From NCBI RefSeq assembly GCF_016907715.1, contig NZ_JAFBCM010000001.1, positions 6,386,001 through 6,450,000 on the forward strand: DNA of 64,000 nucleotides, given 5' to 3'. Below, one piece after another: positions 1 to 10,300 of this stretch; the stretch's first letter is position 1, and each line of letters opens with the position of its first letter. The notes beneath the pieces were generated by a model, which did not search any database, had not been told where the DNA came from, and was given only the letters and a program-made list of their open reading frames with translations. The DNA is from Tenggerimyces flavus (lineage in GTDB: Bacteria; Actinomycetota; Actinomycetes; Propionibacteriales; Actinopolymorphaceae). The translations under genes and the position numbers were made by a program.

Positions 1-1
1 G

Positions 2-751
2 CAGACCGGTCCGCAGGCGAACGTGCCTGCCGGAATCGACAACTACGTCAAGGCGTTCGGCGACGCCGCGATGCACAACTCGTTCAAGGTCACGCTGATC
101 TTCGCCGTCGCGACGACCGTCGGCTCGATCGTGCTCGGCCTCGGGCTCGCGCTGCTGCTCGACCGTCCGCTCAAGGGACGCGTGGTGTTCCGCGCCGCGC
201 TGCTCGTCCCGTACCTCACGTCGGTCGCGATCGTCGGCCTGCTGTGGCGCAACATCCTCGACCCACAGCTCGGCATCCTCAACCGGCTCCTCGACAGCGC
301 CGGCCTCCCCCAGCAGCAGTGGCTCAACACCCACCCGCTCGCGACGATCGTCGCGGTGACGCTGTGGCAGCACGTCGGCTACACGATGGTGCTGTTTCTC
401 GCTGGCCTGCAAGGGATTCCGGAGACGTACGCCGAGGCGGCCAAGATCGACGGTGCCAGCCCTTCGCAGCAGTTCTGGAGGATCACGCTTCCGCTGCTCG
501 CACCGACCACGCTGTTCGTCTCGGTGATGTCGGTGATCTCCGGCCTGCAGGCGTTCGGACAGGCGTACATCATCACCGGCGGCGGTCCGGCGAACCAGAC
601 CGACCTGTACGTGTTCCACGTCTTCAACGTCGCCTTCACCTCGCGCGACTTCGGCTACTCCTCCGCGCTGTCGTTCCTGCTGCTGATCGTGATCGTGCTG
701 TTCACCACACTGCAGCTGCGCGCTGGCCGGCGAGCGGAGGTGCAGTACTAG
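2..751 (+). CDS. Carbohydrate ABC transporter permease (MalF/UgpA-like), 5'-truncated by window edge
   Basis: Inner-membrane permease of a binding-protein-dependent sugar importer. The frame is open from base 2, and a GTG at 23 is possible, but family members run to about 290-310 residues and begin with an extra membrane helix. The true start is therefore probably outside the window. Several hydrophobic helices are visible, and the EAA loop that contacts the ATPase is present (EAAKIDGASPSQQFWRITLP). The stop is directly followed by the ATG of the second permease, so the two are co-transcribed. The substrate-binding protein presumably lies upstream, and the shared ATPase may be encoded elsewhere, as is common in actinobacteria. 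The substrate is unknown; the following sulfatase hints at a sulfated sugar. Confidence 0.93.
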   Translation, partial: QTGPQANVPAGIDNYVKAFGDAAMHNSFKVTLIFAVATTVGSIVLGLGLALLLDRPLKGRVVFRAALLVPYLTSVAIVGLLWRNILDPQLGILNRLLDSAGLPQQQWLNTHPLATIVAVTLWQHVGYTMVLFLAGLQGIPETYAEAAKIDGASPSQQFWRITLPLLAPTTLFVSVMSVISGLQAFGQAYIITGGGPANQTDLYVFHVFNVAFTSRDFGYSSALSFLLLIVIVLFTTLQLRAGRRAEVQY

Positions 752-1558
752 ATGCGACGCGCCCTCACCTACGCAGCGCTCGGCCTGGTCTGCGCGATCA
801 CGGTCGTTCCCCTGCTCTACATGCTCTCGCTGTCCCTGCAGACCGAGGCCGAGACGCTCGCCGCCGACCCGGTGCTGCTCCCGTCGGACCCGCAGTTCGG
901 CAACTACGCAACGCTGTTCGAGCGCGCTCCGTTCGGCAACTTCATCGTCAACAGCCTCGTTGTCGCGGGCGGCATCACGATCGCGCACCTGGTGTTCGAC
1001 CCGCTCGTCGGGTACGCGTTCGCGAAGTTCCGATTCCCCTTGCGCAACACGCTGTTCGTGCTGCTGCTCGCGACCCTGATGGTGCCGTTCTTCGTCCGGA
1101 TGATCCCGCTGTACGTGATGATGGCCAACCTGGGTTGGCTGAACAGCTACCAGGCACTGATCACGCCGTTCCTCATGGACGCGTTCGGCATCTTCCTCAT
1201 GCGCCAGTTCATCCAACCGATCCCCGACGACCTCATCGCCGCGGCGCGCATCGACGGCGCGAGCGAGTTCCGCATCTACCTGCGGATCATCCTGCCGCAG
1301 GTACGGCCGGCGCTCGCGGTGCTCGGGCTGTTCACGTTCGTCTTCCAGTGGAATGAGTTCCTCTGGCCGCTGGTCGCGACGACGACCGAGAACATGCGCA
1401 CGATCCCGGTCGGGCTCACGCTGTTCAACCAGGAGTACTTCACGCTCTGGCACCTCACCGCGGCGGGCTCGGTGATCCTGTTCGTCCCGACCGCGTTGCT
1501 GTTCCTGTTCAGCCAGCGATACCTCGTTCGCGGCATCACGTTGACCGGACTCAAGTAG
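752..1558 (+). CDS. Carbohydrate ABC transporter permease (MalG/UgpE-like)
   Basis: Second integral-membrane subunit of the sugar importer, 268 residues, the usual size for this family. It starts at an ATG abutting the stop of the first permease. An N-terminal signal-anchor-like helix is followed by periplasmic residues and about five more helices. The EAA motif of the cytoplasmic loop is clear (DLIAAARIDGASEFRIYLRI, then LPQVRPAL). The C-terminus ends in RGITLTGLK, typical of MalG-type permeases. It should pair with the upstream permease to form the channel, energised by a MsiK-type ATPase not seen here. Confidence 0.95.
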   Translation: MRRALTYAALGLVCAITVVPLLYMLSLSLQTEAETLAADPVLLPSDPQFGNYATLFERAPFGNFIVNSLVVAGGITIAHLVFDPLVGYAFAKFRFPLRNTLFVLLLATLMVPFFVRMIPLYVMMANLGWLNSYQALITPFLMDAFGIFLMRQFIQPIPDDLIAAARIDGASEFRIYLRIILPQVRPALAVLGLFTFVFQWNEFLWPLVATTTENMRTIPVGLTLFNQEYFTLWHLTAAGSVILFVPTALLFLFSQRYLVRGITLTGLK

Positions 1559-1572
1559 GAAAGGCCGTCCAC

Positions 1573-2973
1573 ATGCGGGGAGAACGCCCGAACGTCATCG
1601 TCGTGTTCACCGACCAGCAGCGGTGGGACACGACCGGGGTGCACGGCAACCCGCTCGACCTCACACCGAACTTCGACGCGATGGCACGGTCCGGAACGCA
1701 CGTCACGCAGGCGTTCACCCCCCAGCCGGTCTGCGCTCCGGCGCGGGCGGCGATCCAGACCGGGCGCTACCCGACCGCGACGGGCACGTACCGCAACGGG
1801 ATCCCGTTGGCAGCCGAGAACCGCACGCTGGCGCACTGTTTCGGCGACGCCGGCTACGCGACGGGCTACCTCGGCAAGTGGCATCTCGCCGACCAGGAGC
1901 CCGTCCCCGCCGACCAACGCGGCGGCTACCAGAGCTGGCTCGGCGCGAACGTGCTCGAGTTCACCTCCGACGCGTACCGCACGATCGTGTTCGACGAGGA
2001 CGAGCAGTCGGTAATGCTGCCCGGCTACCGTTCGGACGCCCTGTTCGACGCGGCGATCCGGTTCGCCGCGGACCACGTCGACGAGCCGTTCTACCTGTTC
2101 CTCTCGCTGATCGAGCCGCACCACCAGAACGAGGTCGACTCCTACCCCGCTCCGACCGGCTACGTCGAGCGCTACCAGGGCCGCTGGCTGCCGCCCGACC
2201 TCGCCGAGCTCGGCGGGACAGCCCATCGGCATCTTGGCGGCTATCTCGGCCAGATCAAGCGGGTCGACGAGGGGCTCGGCCGGCTGTTCGACGCGCTCCG
2301 CAGCCTCGATCTGCTGGACGACACGATCGTCGCGCAGACGTCCGACCACGGCTGTCACTTCAAGACGCGGAACTCCGAGTACAAGCGGTCCTGTCACGAC
2401 GCGTCGATCCGGGTGCCGCTCGCGCTGCGCGGTCCGGGCTTCGACGGCGGCGGGGCCGTCGCGCGACCGGTCAGCGTGCTCGACCTGCCGCCGACGCTGC
2501 TCGCGGCGGCCGGCGTGCCCGTGCCGGACGCGATGGACGGGCGGTCGTTCCTGCCACTGCTCGCCGACGCGCGGGCGGACTGGCCGGAGGAGGTGTACGT
2601 CCAAGTGTCCGAGTCGGAAGTCGGCCGGGTGCTACGAACGGACCGCTGGAAGTACTACGTGGTGGACCCTTCGGCGGATGCCTGGGACGACGCATCCGGA
2701 CTTTCGTATGTAGAGACAGCACTTTATGACCTGGCCAACGATCCCTACGAACTGGTCAACCTGGCCGGCTCCCCGGCCCATCGTTCCGTCGCCACCGCCC
2801 TTCGAGGGGTACTGCTGCGACGAATGGCCCAGGCCGGCGAGCCGACGGCCACGATCTCCGAAGCACCCACCCCCACCCTCGAGCTGGGTGGGCAGCGCCG
2901 GGTGGACCCGATGGTGCACGACGGCCGCTACGTTCCGACCAGGTTCGGGCACCAACCCGGCCCGAACGGCTGA
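1573..2973 (+). CDS. Sulfatase (formylglycine-dependent arylsulfatase family)
   Basis: Hydrolyses a sulfate ester, probably on a carbohydrate. At 466 residues it has normal family length. The active-site motif C54-A-P-A-R58 is present; its cysteine is converted to formylglycine by an FGE enzyme. The N-terminal VIVVFTDQQRWDTTG segment supplies metal-binding Asp14, and SDHGCHFKTRNSEYKR holds the second metal/active-site cluster. No signal peptide is seen, so the enzyme is probably cytoplasmic, acting on imported sugars. An AGGAAAGG ribosome site lies just upstream, and the gene follows the importer by 14 bases, suggesting one operon for uptake and desulfation. The exact substrate cannot be told from sequence. 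Confidence 0.95.
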   Translation: MRGERPNVIVVFTDQQRWDTTGVHGNPLDLTPNFDAMARSGTHVTQAFTPQPVCAPARAAIQTGRYPTATGTYRNGIPLAAENRTLAHCFGDAGYATGYLGKWHLADQEPVPADQRGGYQSWLGANVLEFTSDAYRTIVFDEDEQSVMLPGYRSDALFDAAIRFAADHVDEPFYLFLSLIEPHHQNEVDSYPAPTGYVERYQGRWLPPDLAELGGTAHRHLGGYLGQIKRVDEGLGRLFDALRSLDLLDDTIVAQTSDHGCHFKTRNSEYKRSCHDASIRVPLALRGPGFDGGGAVARPVSVLDLPPTLLAAAGVPVPDAMDGRSFLPLLADARADWPEEVYVQVSESEVGRVLRTDRWKYYVVDPSADAWDDASGLSYVETALYDLANDPYELVNLAGSPAHRSVATALRGVLLRRMAQAGEPTATISEAPTPTLELGGQRRVDPMVHDGRYVPTRFGHQPGPNG

Positions 2974-3003
2974 AGCAGTCGGAAGGAATGGCACGATAGC
3001 GCC

Positions 3004-3207
3004 ATGGCCGCCTTTCTCTATCTCGCCGCGGGGTCCGACCTCACCCTGGCCGACATCGCCGCCTGGGTCGACCGAGCCCGTGCGCTTGGCGCCACCGACG
3101 GCACCCCGGTCCAACTCGGCGAGCCCCCGGCCGCGATCAACCGCTCCGGCACCAGCGCCCTGACGATCCCCGTCACCGTCTCCAAGTCCGTCCTGCCACC
3201 GGCGTGA
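3004..3207 (+). CDS. Small hypothetical protein, 67 aa
   Basis: Unrecognised short protein. GGAAGGA lies about 14 bases before the ATG, and the stop overlaps the GTG start of the next gene by four bases, which favours a real gene translationally coupled to the CPBP protein. The sequence is soluble-looking, with an acidic, alanine-rich N-terminal half (LTLADIAAWVDRARALGA) and a proline/serine-rich tail. No domain can be named. Confidence 0.55.
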   Translation: MAAFLYLAAGSDLTLADIAAWVDRARALGATDGTPVQLGEPPAAINRSGTSALTIPVTVSKSVLPPA

Positions 3208-3917
3208 GGCTCGGCCGACCGGCCGCTGCCGTGGGGTTCACGTTTCTGCGGATCCCGCTGATCTTCGGCTGCCTCGCGCTGGCCTACGTCCTGTTCCGCG
3301 CCGCGGGTGAGCCGCACGCCCTGGCGCTCGCGCTGTCGACCTCCACGATCGCGGTCACGCTCACGAACGTCGTCAACCTGGCCTTGCTCCGCCGCGGCGT
3401 CCACCGCGAGGGCGGCCGGCTTCGCGAGCTGGTCGGCTTCGACCGTACGCGGATCGGCCGCGACGTCGGCTGGGGACTGCTCTGGCTGTTCGTGCTGTAC
3501 GTGCCGTTCGCGCTGACGCTGCTGGTCGTCCCGCTCGTGCTCCGGGCGGACTACGAGGAGCTCTTCGTCGGCGTCTACGCCGACAGCACCGGCACGGCCG
3601 TTCCGCTCTGGCTCGGGCTGGGCATCGGCGTGCTGTTCCCGTTCCTCAACGCGCCGACCGAGGAGCTGCACTACCGCGCCTGGGCGCAGCCGCGGGTCGG
3701 GATCGCGGTGATGGCGGTCGCGTTCGGCCTCCAGCACCTCGCGTTCGCCCCGAGTTGGCAGGCGGCCGTGGCGTACGCGATCGCGTTCACGCTGTGGGGC
3801 GCCCTCGCCGGGATCATCTACCAGCGGCAGGGGCGACTGGTGCCGCTGATCGTGGCGCACTTCCTGACGAACGCGCCGTTCGGCATCCTCCCGTACGCGT
3901 TCGCGCTCAGCACCTAA
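3204..3917 (+). CDS. CPBP-family intramembrane metalloprotease-like protein (CAAX/Abi type)
   Basis: Polytopic membrane protein of 237 residues. It carries the three conserved motifs of the CPBP/Abi family in its C-terminal half: TEELHYRAW (Glu-Glu and Arg), FGLQHLAF (His) and VAHFLTN (His/Asn). In eukaryotic Rce1 these residues form the prenyl-protease site. In bacteria the family has roles in bacteriocin self-immunity, signalling or unknown processes. GTG start overlapping the previous stop. Roughly seven hydrophobic segments are visible. The partner and substrate are unknown. Confidence 0.8.
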   Translation: MRLGRPAAAVGFTFLRIPLIFGCLALAYVLFRAAGEPHALALALSTSTIAVTLTNVVNLALLRRGVHREGGRLRELVGFDRTRIGRDVGWGLLWLFVLYVPFALTLLVVPLVLRADYEELFVGVYADSTGTAVPLWLGLGIGVLFPFLNAPTEELHYRAWAQPRVGIAVMAVAFGLQHLAFAPSWQAAVAYAIAFTLWGALAGIIYQRQGRLVPLIVAHFLTNAPFGILPYAFALST

Positions 3918-4105
3918 CCTCGGGATTTCAGGTGTTGGTGGGCGACATTGGCCTGGGAAGACGGAAGTGCCTGTCATGCTGGGAAACTTGGGACGGCGAC
4001 ATCTCGAGTGATCCGAGCGGGAACGCTCTCCGTAGGTGAAGCGTCGTGGTCGCCTTACCCGGCCAGTGGCCGCTCTACCTGGCGTCCACCCCACGTAAAG
4101 CGGCA

Positions 4106-4129
4106 AATGATCATGTAAACATGATCATT
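4106..4129. repeat. Perfect 11-bp inverted repeat in the 3918-4191 gap
   Basis: Arms AATGATCATGT and ACATGATCATT separated by AA. The arms contain TGATCATG, the core word of the 12-mer array at 26247-26346. It lies between convergent genes and has no T-tract. The rest of the 274-base gap shows no gene; near its right end there is an 11-base tandem duplication (4179-4200) that spans the stop codon of the next gene. Confidence 0.75.
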
Positions 4130-4191
4130 GGCCCCAAGGGGCGGGGCCGTGCGTACCCACCGCTGGACGAAAGATCGAGGCTAGGGCAAGG

Positions 4192-5007
4192 CTAGGGCAC
4201 GGTCGTCCAGGCGCCGTACATGCAGGGCCCGATCACGATCCCCTGTTCGGCGTGGACCTCGGCGAGCAGCCGATCGGTCAGTGTGTCCTGGTCGACCTCG
4301 GCCGCGGTGGCGATGCCGAGGCGTTCCATCAGCGGGAGGGCAGCGGTCGCCACGTTGGCCCAGCCGAACGCCACCGCACGTTCGCCGCCGCCGACGGCCG
4401 ACTCCATGACCAGCTCCGGATCCGGCAGACCCGCGGCGTGGAACGTGGCGAACAGGGACGGGCCCATCCGCTGGTCCACCTCGAGGGTCTCGAACGTCTC
4501 GACGATCCAGGACCTGAGCTGTCGCCAGGTAGGCCCGTCGACGGTCGACCAGGTGTAGGTCATGTCCGGCTCCTGCACGCAGACCAGCCCGCCGCTGCGC
4601 ACCAGCCCGGCGGCTCGGCGCAGCGCCAGCACCGGGTCGGCGAGATACATGAACACCCCGCGCCCAACGACCGCGTCGAACTCACCGTCCTCGGTGGTCA
4701 GGGCTTCGACGCTGCCCACGCGGAACTCGAGGTTGCCGAATCCGGCACTCGCGGCCAGCCGCGCCGCCCGTTCGACGGCCTCCGGATCCCGGTCGACGCC
4801 GACGACACGCCCCTCCGGCCCCACGAACTCGGCGGCGAGGCGCGACACGTTCCCCACCCCGCTGCCGAGATCGAGGACCCGCATGCCGCGGGACAACCCG
4901 GCCGAAGCGAACAACCGCCGGGTCAGCGGATCGAGAACCCTCCCCTGAGCCAACAGCCGATCCTCCTCGACCTGCTGGTAGGTCGTGAAGTACTCCCGCT
5001 GGGCCAT
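4192..5007 (-). CDS. Class I SAM-dependent methyltransferase
   Basis: 271-residue methyltransferase of unknown substrate. The SAM-binding motif I is VLDLGSGVGNVSR near residue 45, followed by the acidic motif II (VVGVDRDPEAVE) and a motif III/IV region (EFDAVVGRGVFMYLADP). GAGGAGT lies upstream of the ATG at a good distance. The gene is read in the same direction as the MarR gene 80 bases upstream. Small-molecule methylation is most likely; nothing here defines the acceptor. Confidence 0.9.
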   Translation of the reverse strand: MAQREYFTTYQQVEEDRLLAQGRVLDPLTRRLFASAGLSRGMRVLDLGSGVGNVSRLAAEFVGPEGRVVGVDRDPEAVERAARLAASAGFGNLEFRVGSVEALTTEDGEFDAVVGRGVFMYLADPVLALRRAAGLVRSGGLVCVQEPDMTYTWSTVDGPTWRQLRSWIVETFETLEVDQRMGPSLFATFHAAGLPDPELVMESAVGGGERAVAFGWANVATAALPLMERLGIATAAEVDQDTLTDRLLAEVHAEQGIVIGPCMYGAWTTVP

Positions 5008-5090
5008 GTGACTCCTCCGAGTTCGTCGATCGGAGGGGGACGATAGGGGACTCCGCTATGGATCGGTTATCGAAGCGCCATAACGCCCGT

Positions 5091-5522
5091 TCAGTCGTGG
5101 AACACGGCGGGCACGTCCGCAACGAGCCGGTTGACCGTACGGGCGAACCGCTCGCGCTCGGGGGCAGGGAGGTCGAGGAGCAGCTCGTCCATCCGCGCGA
5201 TCAGGTCGTCGTGGAACTCCGCGCCCGCCTTCGCACCCTCCGGCGTGAGCGTCACCAGGACGGCACGGCGGTCGTTCGGGTCGGCGGTACGGACGACGAG
5301 GCCGCGGTGCGCGGCGCGATCGACCAGGCCGGTGAGGCTGGACCGCTCGAGCCCGAGGATCGTGCACAGCTCGGCCATCCCGTGCGGGCGGTCGGCGAGC
5401 GTGCAGAGGATCTGCGCCTGCGCCGTGGTGAGGTCGTGGTCGCGCCCCACCTGGGCGTAGACCTCCTGCACCCGGAAGGCGAGCCGGATCAGCCCCGTGG
5501 CCGGACCGAGGGTTTGCTGCAC
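5091..5522 (-). CDS. MarR-family transcriptional regulator
   Basis: Winged-helix dimeric repressor of about 143 residues. The recognition-helix region MAELCTILGLERSSLTGLVDR and the wing (GLVVRTADPNDRRAVLVTLT) are typical of MarR. The start at 5522 is preferred because AGGAG sits about eight bases before it. An earlier in-frame GTG at 5594 would add 24 odd residues and run through the operator region. It is divergent from the monooxygenase/hemerythrin gene, whose promoter it probably controls together with its own, via the palindromes at 5548-5598. Confidence 0.92.
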   Translation of the reverse strand: MQQTLGPATGLIRLAFRVQEVYAQVGRDHDLTTAQAQILCTLADRPHGMAELCTILGLERSSLTGLVDRAAHRGLVVRTADPNDRRAVLVTLTPEGAKAGAEFHDDLIARMDELLLDLPAPERERFARTVNRLVADVPAVFHD

Positions 5523-5547
5523 CGTGCGAGCTCCTGCGTTGCGGTTG

Positions 5548-5598
5548 TTCGTGGCACGAAGTACTTTGTTCGTGGCACCAATAATACGTGACACGAAC
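5548..5598. promoter_or_regulatory. Candidate MarR operators between divergent genes
   Basis: Two related palindromes lie in the divergent intergenic region. The first is TTCGTGGCACGAA at 5548-5560, a perfect inverted repeat around a central G. The second pairs GTTCGTGGCAC (5568-5578) with GTGACACGAAC (5588-5598), with one mismatch in 11. An AATAAT -10-like hexamer is at 5580-5585. The placement fits autoregulation by the adjacent MarR protein. Confidence 0.7.
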
Positions 5599-5608
5599 GA
5601 GGTTGGGA

Positions 5609-7133
5609 ATGACGGACTACGGCCACGAGCTCACCTTCGGATCCTTTCTCACCCCGGTGGCGGCCGATCCCGAACGGACCATCGCCCTCGCCCAGGTGAC
5701 CGAGCAGGTCGGCCTGAAGCTGATCGGGATCCAGGACCACCCGTACACGCCCGAGCTGCTCGAGGCCTGGACGATCCTGTCGGTGATCGCGGCGTCCACG
5801 GAGTCGGTACGGGTCACGCTGGACGTGGCCAACCTGCCGTTCCGCCATCCCGTCGTGCTCGCGCGCAGCGTGGCGAGCCTCGACCTGCTGACCGGCGGCC
5901 GGGTCGACCTGGGCCTCGGCTCCGGCGCGTACGCCGAGGTCGCCGAGGCGAACGGGATCCCGCCCCAGACGCCTGGCGAACGCATCGAGGCGCTGGAGGA
6001 GTCCATCGCGATCATGCGCGAGCTCTGGACTCCCGACCGCGCAGGCGTGACGTTCGAAGGCAAGCACTTCTCGTTGGCCGGCGCCAAGCGCGGGCCGATC
6101 CCACCGCACCAGCCGCGGATCTGGCTCGGCGCGCTCAAGCCGCGGATGCTGCGGCTGACCGGGGCGCGTCGCCGACGGCTGGCTGATGCCGAACAGCGGG
6201 ATGTTCGGGCCGGACCAGACCGAGGCGATGCACAAGATCGTCGACGAGGCCGCCGTCGAGGCCTGCCGGTCGCCGAGCGAGATCCTGCGGATGTACAACC
6301 TGTTCGCCCAGTTCGGCTCGGGCAACGGGTTCCCGCGCGGCTCGCAGCTGGACTGGGTCCGCCAGCTCACCGAGCTCACGCTCACCCAGGGCGTCGCGAC
6401 GTACCTCCTCGCGACCGACTCCGCGGACGACCTGCGCCGGTTCGCTGACGTCGCGGCTGCCGTCCGGGAGGCGGTCGCGGCGGGTCGGGCCGGGGACGTA
6501 CCGACGCTGACGCCTGTACCGGCCGCCTCCGTTGGCGGGTTCGAGGTGCGGCCGACGCCGGACGACGGCGTACGTCGGAGCGACGAACGCCTCTGGGACG
6601 AGGCGGAGCGCCCGACCGGCCCGGTGCGCGACCCGAACCGCACCTACAGCCCGGACGCGGTGGCCGCCGCCCAGCAGCTGGTTACGATCCACGACAACCT
6701 GCGCTCGGAGCTCGACAACATTCGCGACCTGGTGGAGCAGGTGGCCGCCGGGACCATGGACGCCGGCCGCGCGCGGTCGGAGCTCAGCACGATGACGGTG
6801 CGGCAGAACAACTGGACGCTCGGCACGTACTGCGAGTCGTACTGCCGGTTCGTGACCATGCACCACGGCGCCGAGGACGCGCAGCTGTTCCCGCACCTGC
6901 GGCGCTCGGACCCGGCGCTCGTGCCCGTGATGGACCGGCTGCAGCAGGAGCACCGGGTGATCCACGCCGTTCTGGACCGGGTCGACCTGGCGCTGGTAGC
7001 CCTGGTCGACGGGACGGGCGACATCGACGGGCTGCGGAACGTGGTCGACCTGATGACCGACACCCTGCTGTCCCACCTGGCGTACGAGGAGCGCGAGGTG
7101 CTCGAGCCGCTGGCCCGGTTCCCCCTCCACTAG
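5609..7133 (+). pseudogene. LLM-class flavin monooxygenase fused to hemerythrin domain, interrupted by +1 frameshift
   Basis: The reading frame from ATG 5609 (ACGAGG upstream) encodes the N-terminal half of a luciferase-like F420/FMN oxidoreductase up to WLGALKPRMLRLTGAR. It then goes out of frame. Dropping one C at about 6170 restores ARADGWLMPNSG and continues to 7133, giving about 507 residues. The second part (alternative start 6186) completes the barrel and continues into a hemerythrin-like four-helix domain, with His/Glu motifs IHDNLR, HHGAEDAQLFPHL, EHRVIH and HLAYEE. The total length is 3n+1, as expected for a single inserted base. It could be a real inactivating mutation or a sequencing error. 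It is divergent from the MarR gene. Confidence 0.85.
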
Positions 7134-7310
7134 CCGAATGAGGGGAGTCTTGTCCCGACTTCGCACCTTTGGTGCCGTTCACGAAAGGCGATTTTGCTGA
7201 GAACAGGGGCCTAGGTAGCGACAAATCAGCCTCCGGTGATCCAGACTCTGTCCGTTCGGGTGATCCCCCGCGAATGAAAGTCATCACCATCAAGCCCCTC
7301 GGAGGCCCAT

Positions 7311-10300
7311 GTGTTCGGACCAGGCCGAACATTCGGCATAGCCCTTGCAGGGTTGTCTGCCGCAGCTATCGCTCTCGCTACCATCCCGGCCACGGCCGCC
7401 GCTCCCGGATCCGGGGACAGCGCCGGTAAGCCGGTCGTGACCTCGGCCAACCCCGCGCCGACGTACAAGAGCGGTACGTACATCGTCCAGCTCGCCGACC
7501 AGCCTGTCCTCTCCTACGAGGGCGGCCTGTCCGGGCTCAAATCCACCAAGCCCGCGGTCGGCGCCAAGGTCCGGCGCGACAACGCGGCCGTGAAGAGCTA
7601 CCGCTCGTACCTCGGCAAGCAGCGCGGCAAGCTGCTGGCCAAGATCGGCGGCGCGAAGAAGCTGTACGACTACGACTACGCGTTCGCCGGCTTCGCCGCG
7701 AAGCTCACCGGCGACCAGGCCGCGGAGCTCGCGAAGACGCCCGGCGTGCTGTCGGTGACGAAGGACGAGATCCGCAAGCTCGACACCTCGACCACCCCGA
7801 CGTTCCTCGGCCTCACCGGCAAGGGCGGCATGTGGGAGAAGCTCGGCGGCATCGACAAGGCGGGCGACGGCGTGATCGTCGGCGTGGTCGACTCGGGCTT
7901 CTGGCAGGAGAGCAAGAGCTTCGCGCCGATCAAGACCACGAAGGCCTCCGACCGGCTGATCAAGCGCAAGTTCGACGGCACCTGTGACAAGGGCATCGAG
8001 CAGCCGTACGTCAAGTGCAACAACAAGGTCATCGGCGCTCGCTACTTCCTCGAGGGCACGGGCGTCGACAACGTCGACAAGTCCGACTACATCTCGCCGC
8101 GCGACGGTGGCGGTCACGGCTCGCACACCGCGAGCACGGCGGCCGGCAACAACGGCGTACCGGCCGTGGTCGAGGGCTCGAACCTGGGCAACGTCAGCGG
8201 CATGGCGCCGCACGCGCGGCTCGCGATCTACAAGGTGTGCTGGACGACCGGCGGCGGGGGCTGCGCGGGCTCGGACAGCGTGGCCGCGATCGACACCGCG
8301 ATCGCCGACGGCGTCGACGTGATCAACTTCTCGATCAGCGGGTCGACCGCGAGCGTCGTGGACCCGGTGGAGCTGGCGTTCTTCCGCGCCGCCCGCGCGG
8401 GTGTCTTCGTCGCCGCCTCGGCCGGCAACTCCGGTCCGGGCTCGAGCACGGTGGCGCACAACAGCCCGTGGCTGGCGACGGTGGCCGCTGGCACGCACGA
8501 CCGCGTGTACGAGTCCTCGGTGACGTTGGGCAACGGCGCGACCTACGCCGGCGTTGGGCAGGGCGCGGCCGTTCCCTCCTCGCCGGTCGTCCTGTCGACG
8601 GCCGTCGGCCTGCCGGGCAAGCCGGCGAACGAGGTCCAGCTCTGCTACATCGGCGCGCTCGACCCGGCCAAGGTGGCGGGCAAGATCGTCGTCTGCGACC
8701 GCGGAGTGAACGCGCGCGTCGACAAGAGCGCGGCGGTCAAGCAGGCCGGCGGTGTGGGAGTCGTTCTCGCGAACACCTCGCCGAGCTCGCTGAACGCCGA
8801 CCTGCACACGCTGCCGACCGTGCACGTCGACGAGACGGCTGGCGCGGCGATCAAGGCGTACGTCTCCGCCAACCCGGCGGCGACCGCTTCGCTCGCGCAG
8901 GGCACCGGTGTGGCTGGCGCGGAGGCTCCGTGGGTGGCCTCGTTCTCCTCGCGTGGACCGGCTCTGGCCGGCGGTGGCGACCTGCTGAAGCCGGACATCA
9001 TGGCGCCTGGCGTCGACGTTCTGGCCGCGGTGGCACCGCCGTCGAACAGTGGACGCGACTTCGACTACTACTCAGGTACGTCGATGTCGTCGCCGCACAT
9101 CGCTGGCCTGGCCGCCCTGGTGATCCAGGCGCACCCGCGCTGGTCGCCGGCGGCGGTGAAGTCGGCGCTGATGACGACCGCGACAACCCTTGACAACAAG
9201 GGGAATCCGATCACGAATGACACCGGCACTCCCGCGAGCGCGCTGGACTACGGCGCTGGGCAGGTCGTTCCGACGAAGGCGCTCGACCCGGGTCTGGTGT
9301 ACGACAGCGGCCCGAAGGACTGGATCCGCTACCTGTGCGGGCTCGGGCAGCTGCCCTCGTCCGACCGGAACTGCAAGAAGCTCGGCAGCATCGACGCGAG
9401 CAACCTGAACTACCCGTCGATCGCGGCTGGCGACCTGGCCGGGGATCAGACGATCACCCGTACGGTGACGAGCGTGTCGCGGTCTCGTTCGACGTACACG
9501 GCGCACGTGTCGTCGCCGGCTGGCTTCTCGGTGTCGGTGGTGCCCTCGAAGCTGCGGCTGTCTCCTGGGCAGTCGGCGAAGGTCAAGATCAAGTTGACGC
9601 GTACGTCGGCGGCGTTCGACGCGTACGCGTTCGGCTCGCTGGTGTGGAAGGACGGCAAGCACTCCGTTCAGAGCCCGATCGTCGTGAAGCCCGTGCGGGT
9701 GGCGGCGGCTCTGGAGGTGCGCGGTGCTGGCGCTTCGGGGTCGGCGAAGATCGCGACGAAGGCCGGCTACACGGGAACGCTCACCGCTTCGGCCGCCGGC
9801 CTGGTGGCGGGGACGGAGAGCAACGCGACGTTGACGAACCCCGACGGCTCGGCCTTCCCGACCGATGCTCCGGCGGCGAACGACCACGTGGCGAAGTTCA
9901 CCGTGCCGATCGCGGCCGGCTCGTCGTTGGCCCGATTCTCCTTGTACGACTCGGACTACGCGGCGGGAACGGACCTCGACCTGTTCGTCTTCAAGGCGGG
10001 CACGAACGAGCTCGTCGGCTCGAGTGCGGGTGGATCGGCTGAGGAGCAGATCGACATCGCGGACCCGGAGGCGGGCTCGTACGACGTGTACGTCGACCTC
10101 TTCGGCCTGGCGCCGGGAGAGACGTCGCTCGCGGTGAAGCACTTCACCTGGGGCCTGGGCTCCACGTCCACGGGCAACTTGACGGTGACGCCGGCCAGCC
10201 AGCCGGCGAAGAGCGGCAAGTCCAGCTCGGTGACGGCTGCGTGGACCGGTCTGTCTGCCGGGAAGCGGTGGCTCGGCCGAGTCGTCTACGGAGACGGAAC

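Noticed and set aside
5523-5594. MarR protein starting at 5594
   Set aside because: This would translate the palindromic operator region. GTG 5522 has AGGAG at the right distance and gives the normal family N-terminus.
6186-7133. Independent gene for the second half of the monooxygenase-hemerythrin fusion
   Set aside because: ATG 6186 falls in the middle of the conserved luciferase-like barrel (ADGWLMPN) and has no ribosome site. A one-base frameshift explains both halves better.
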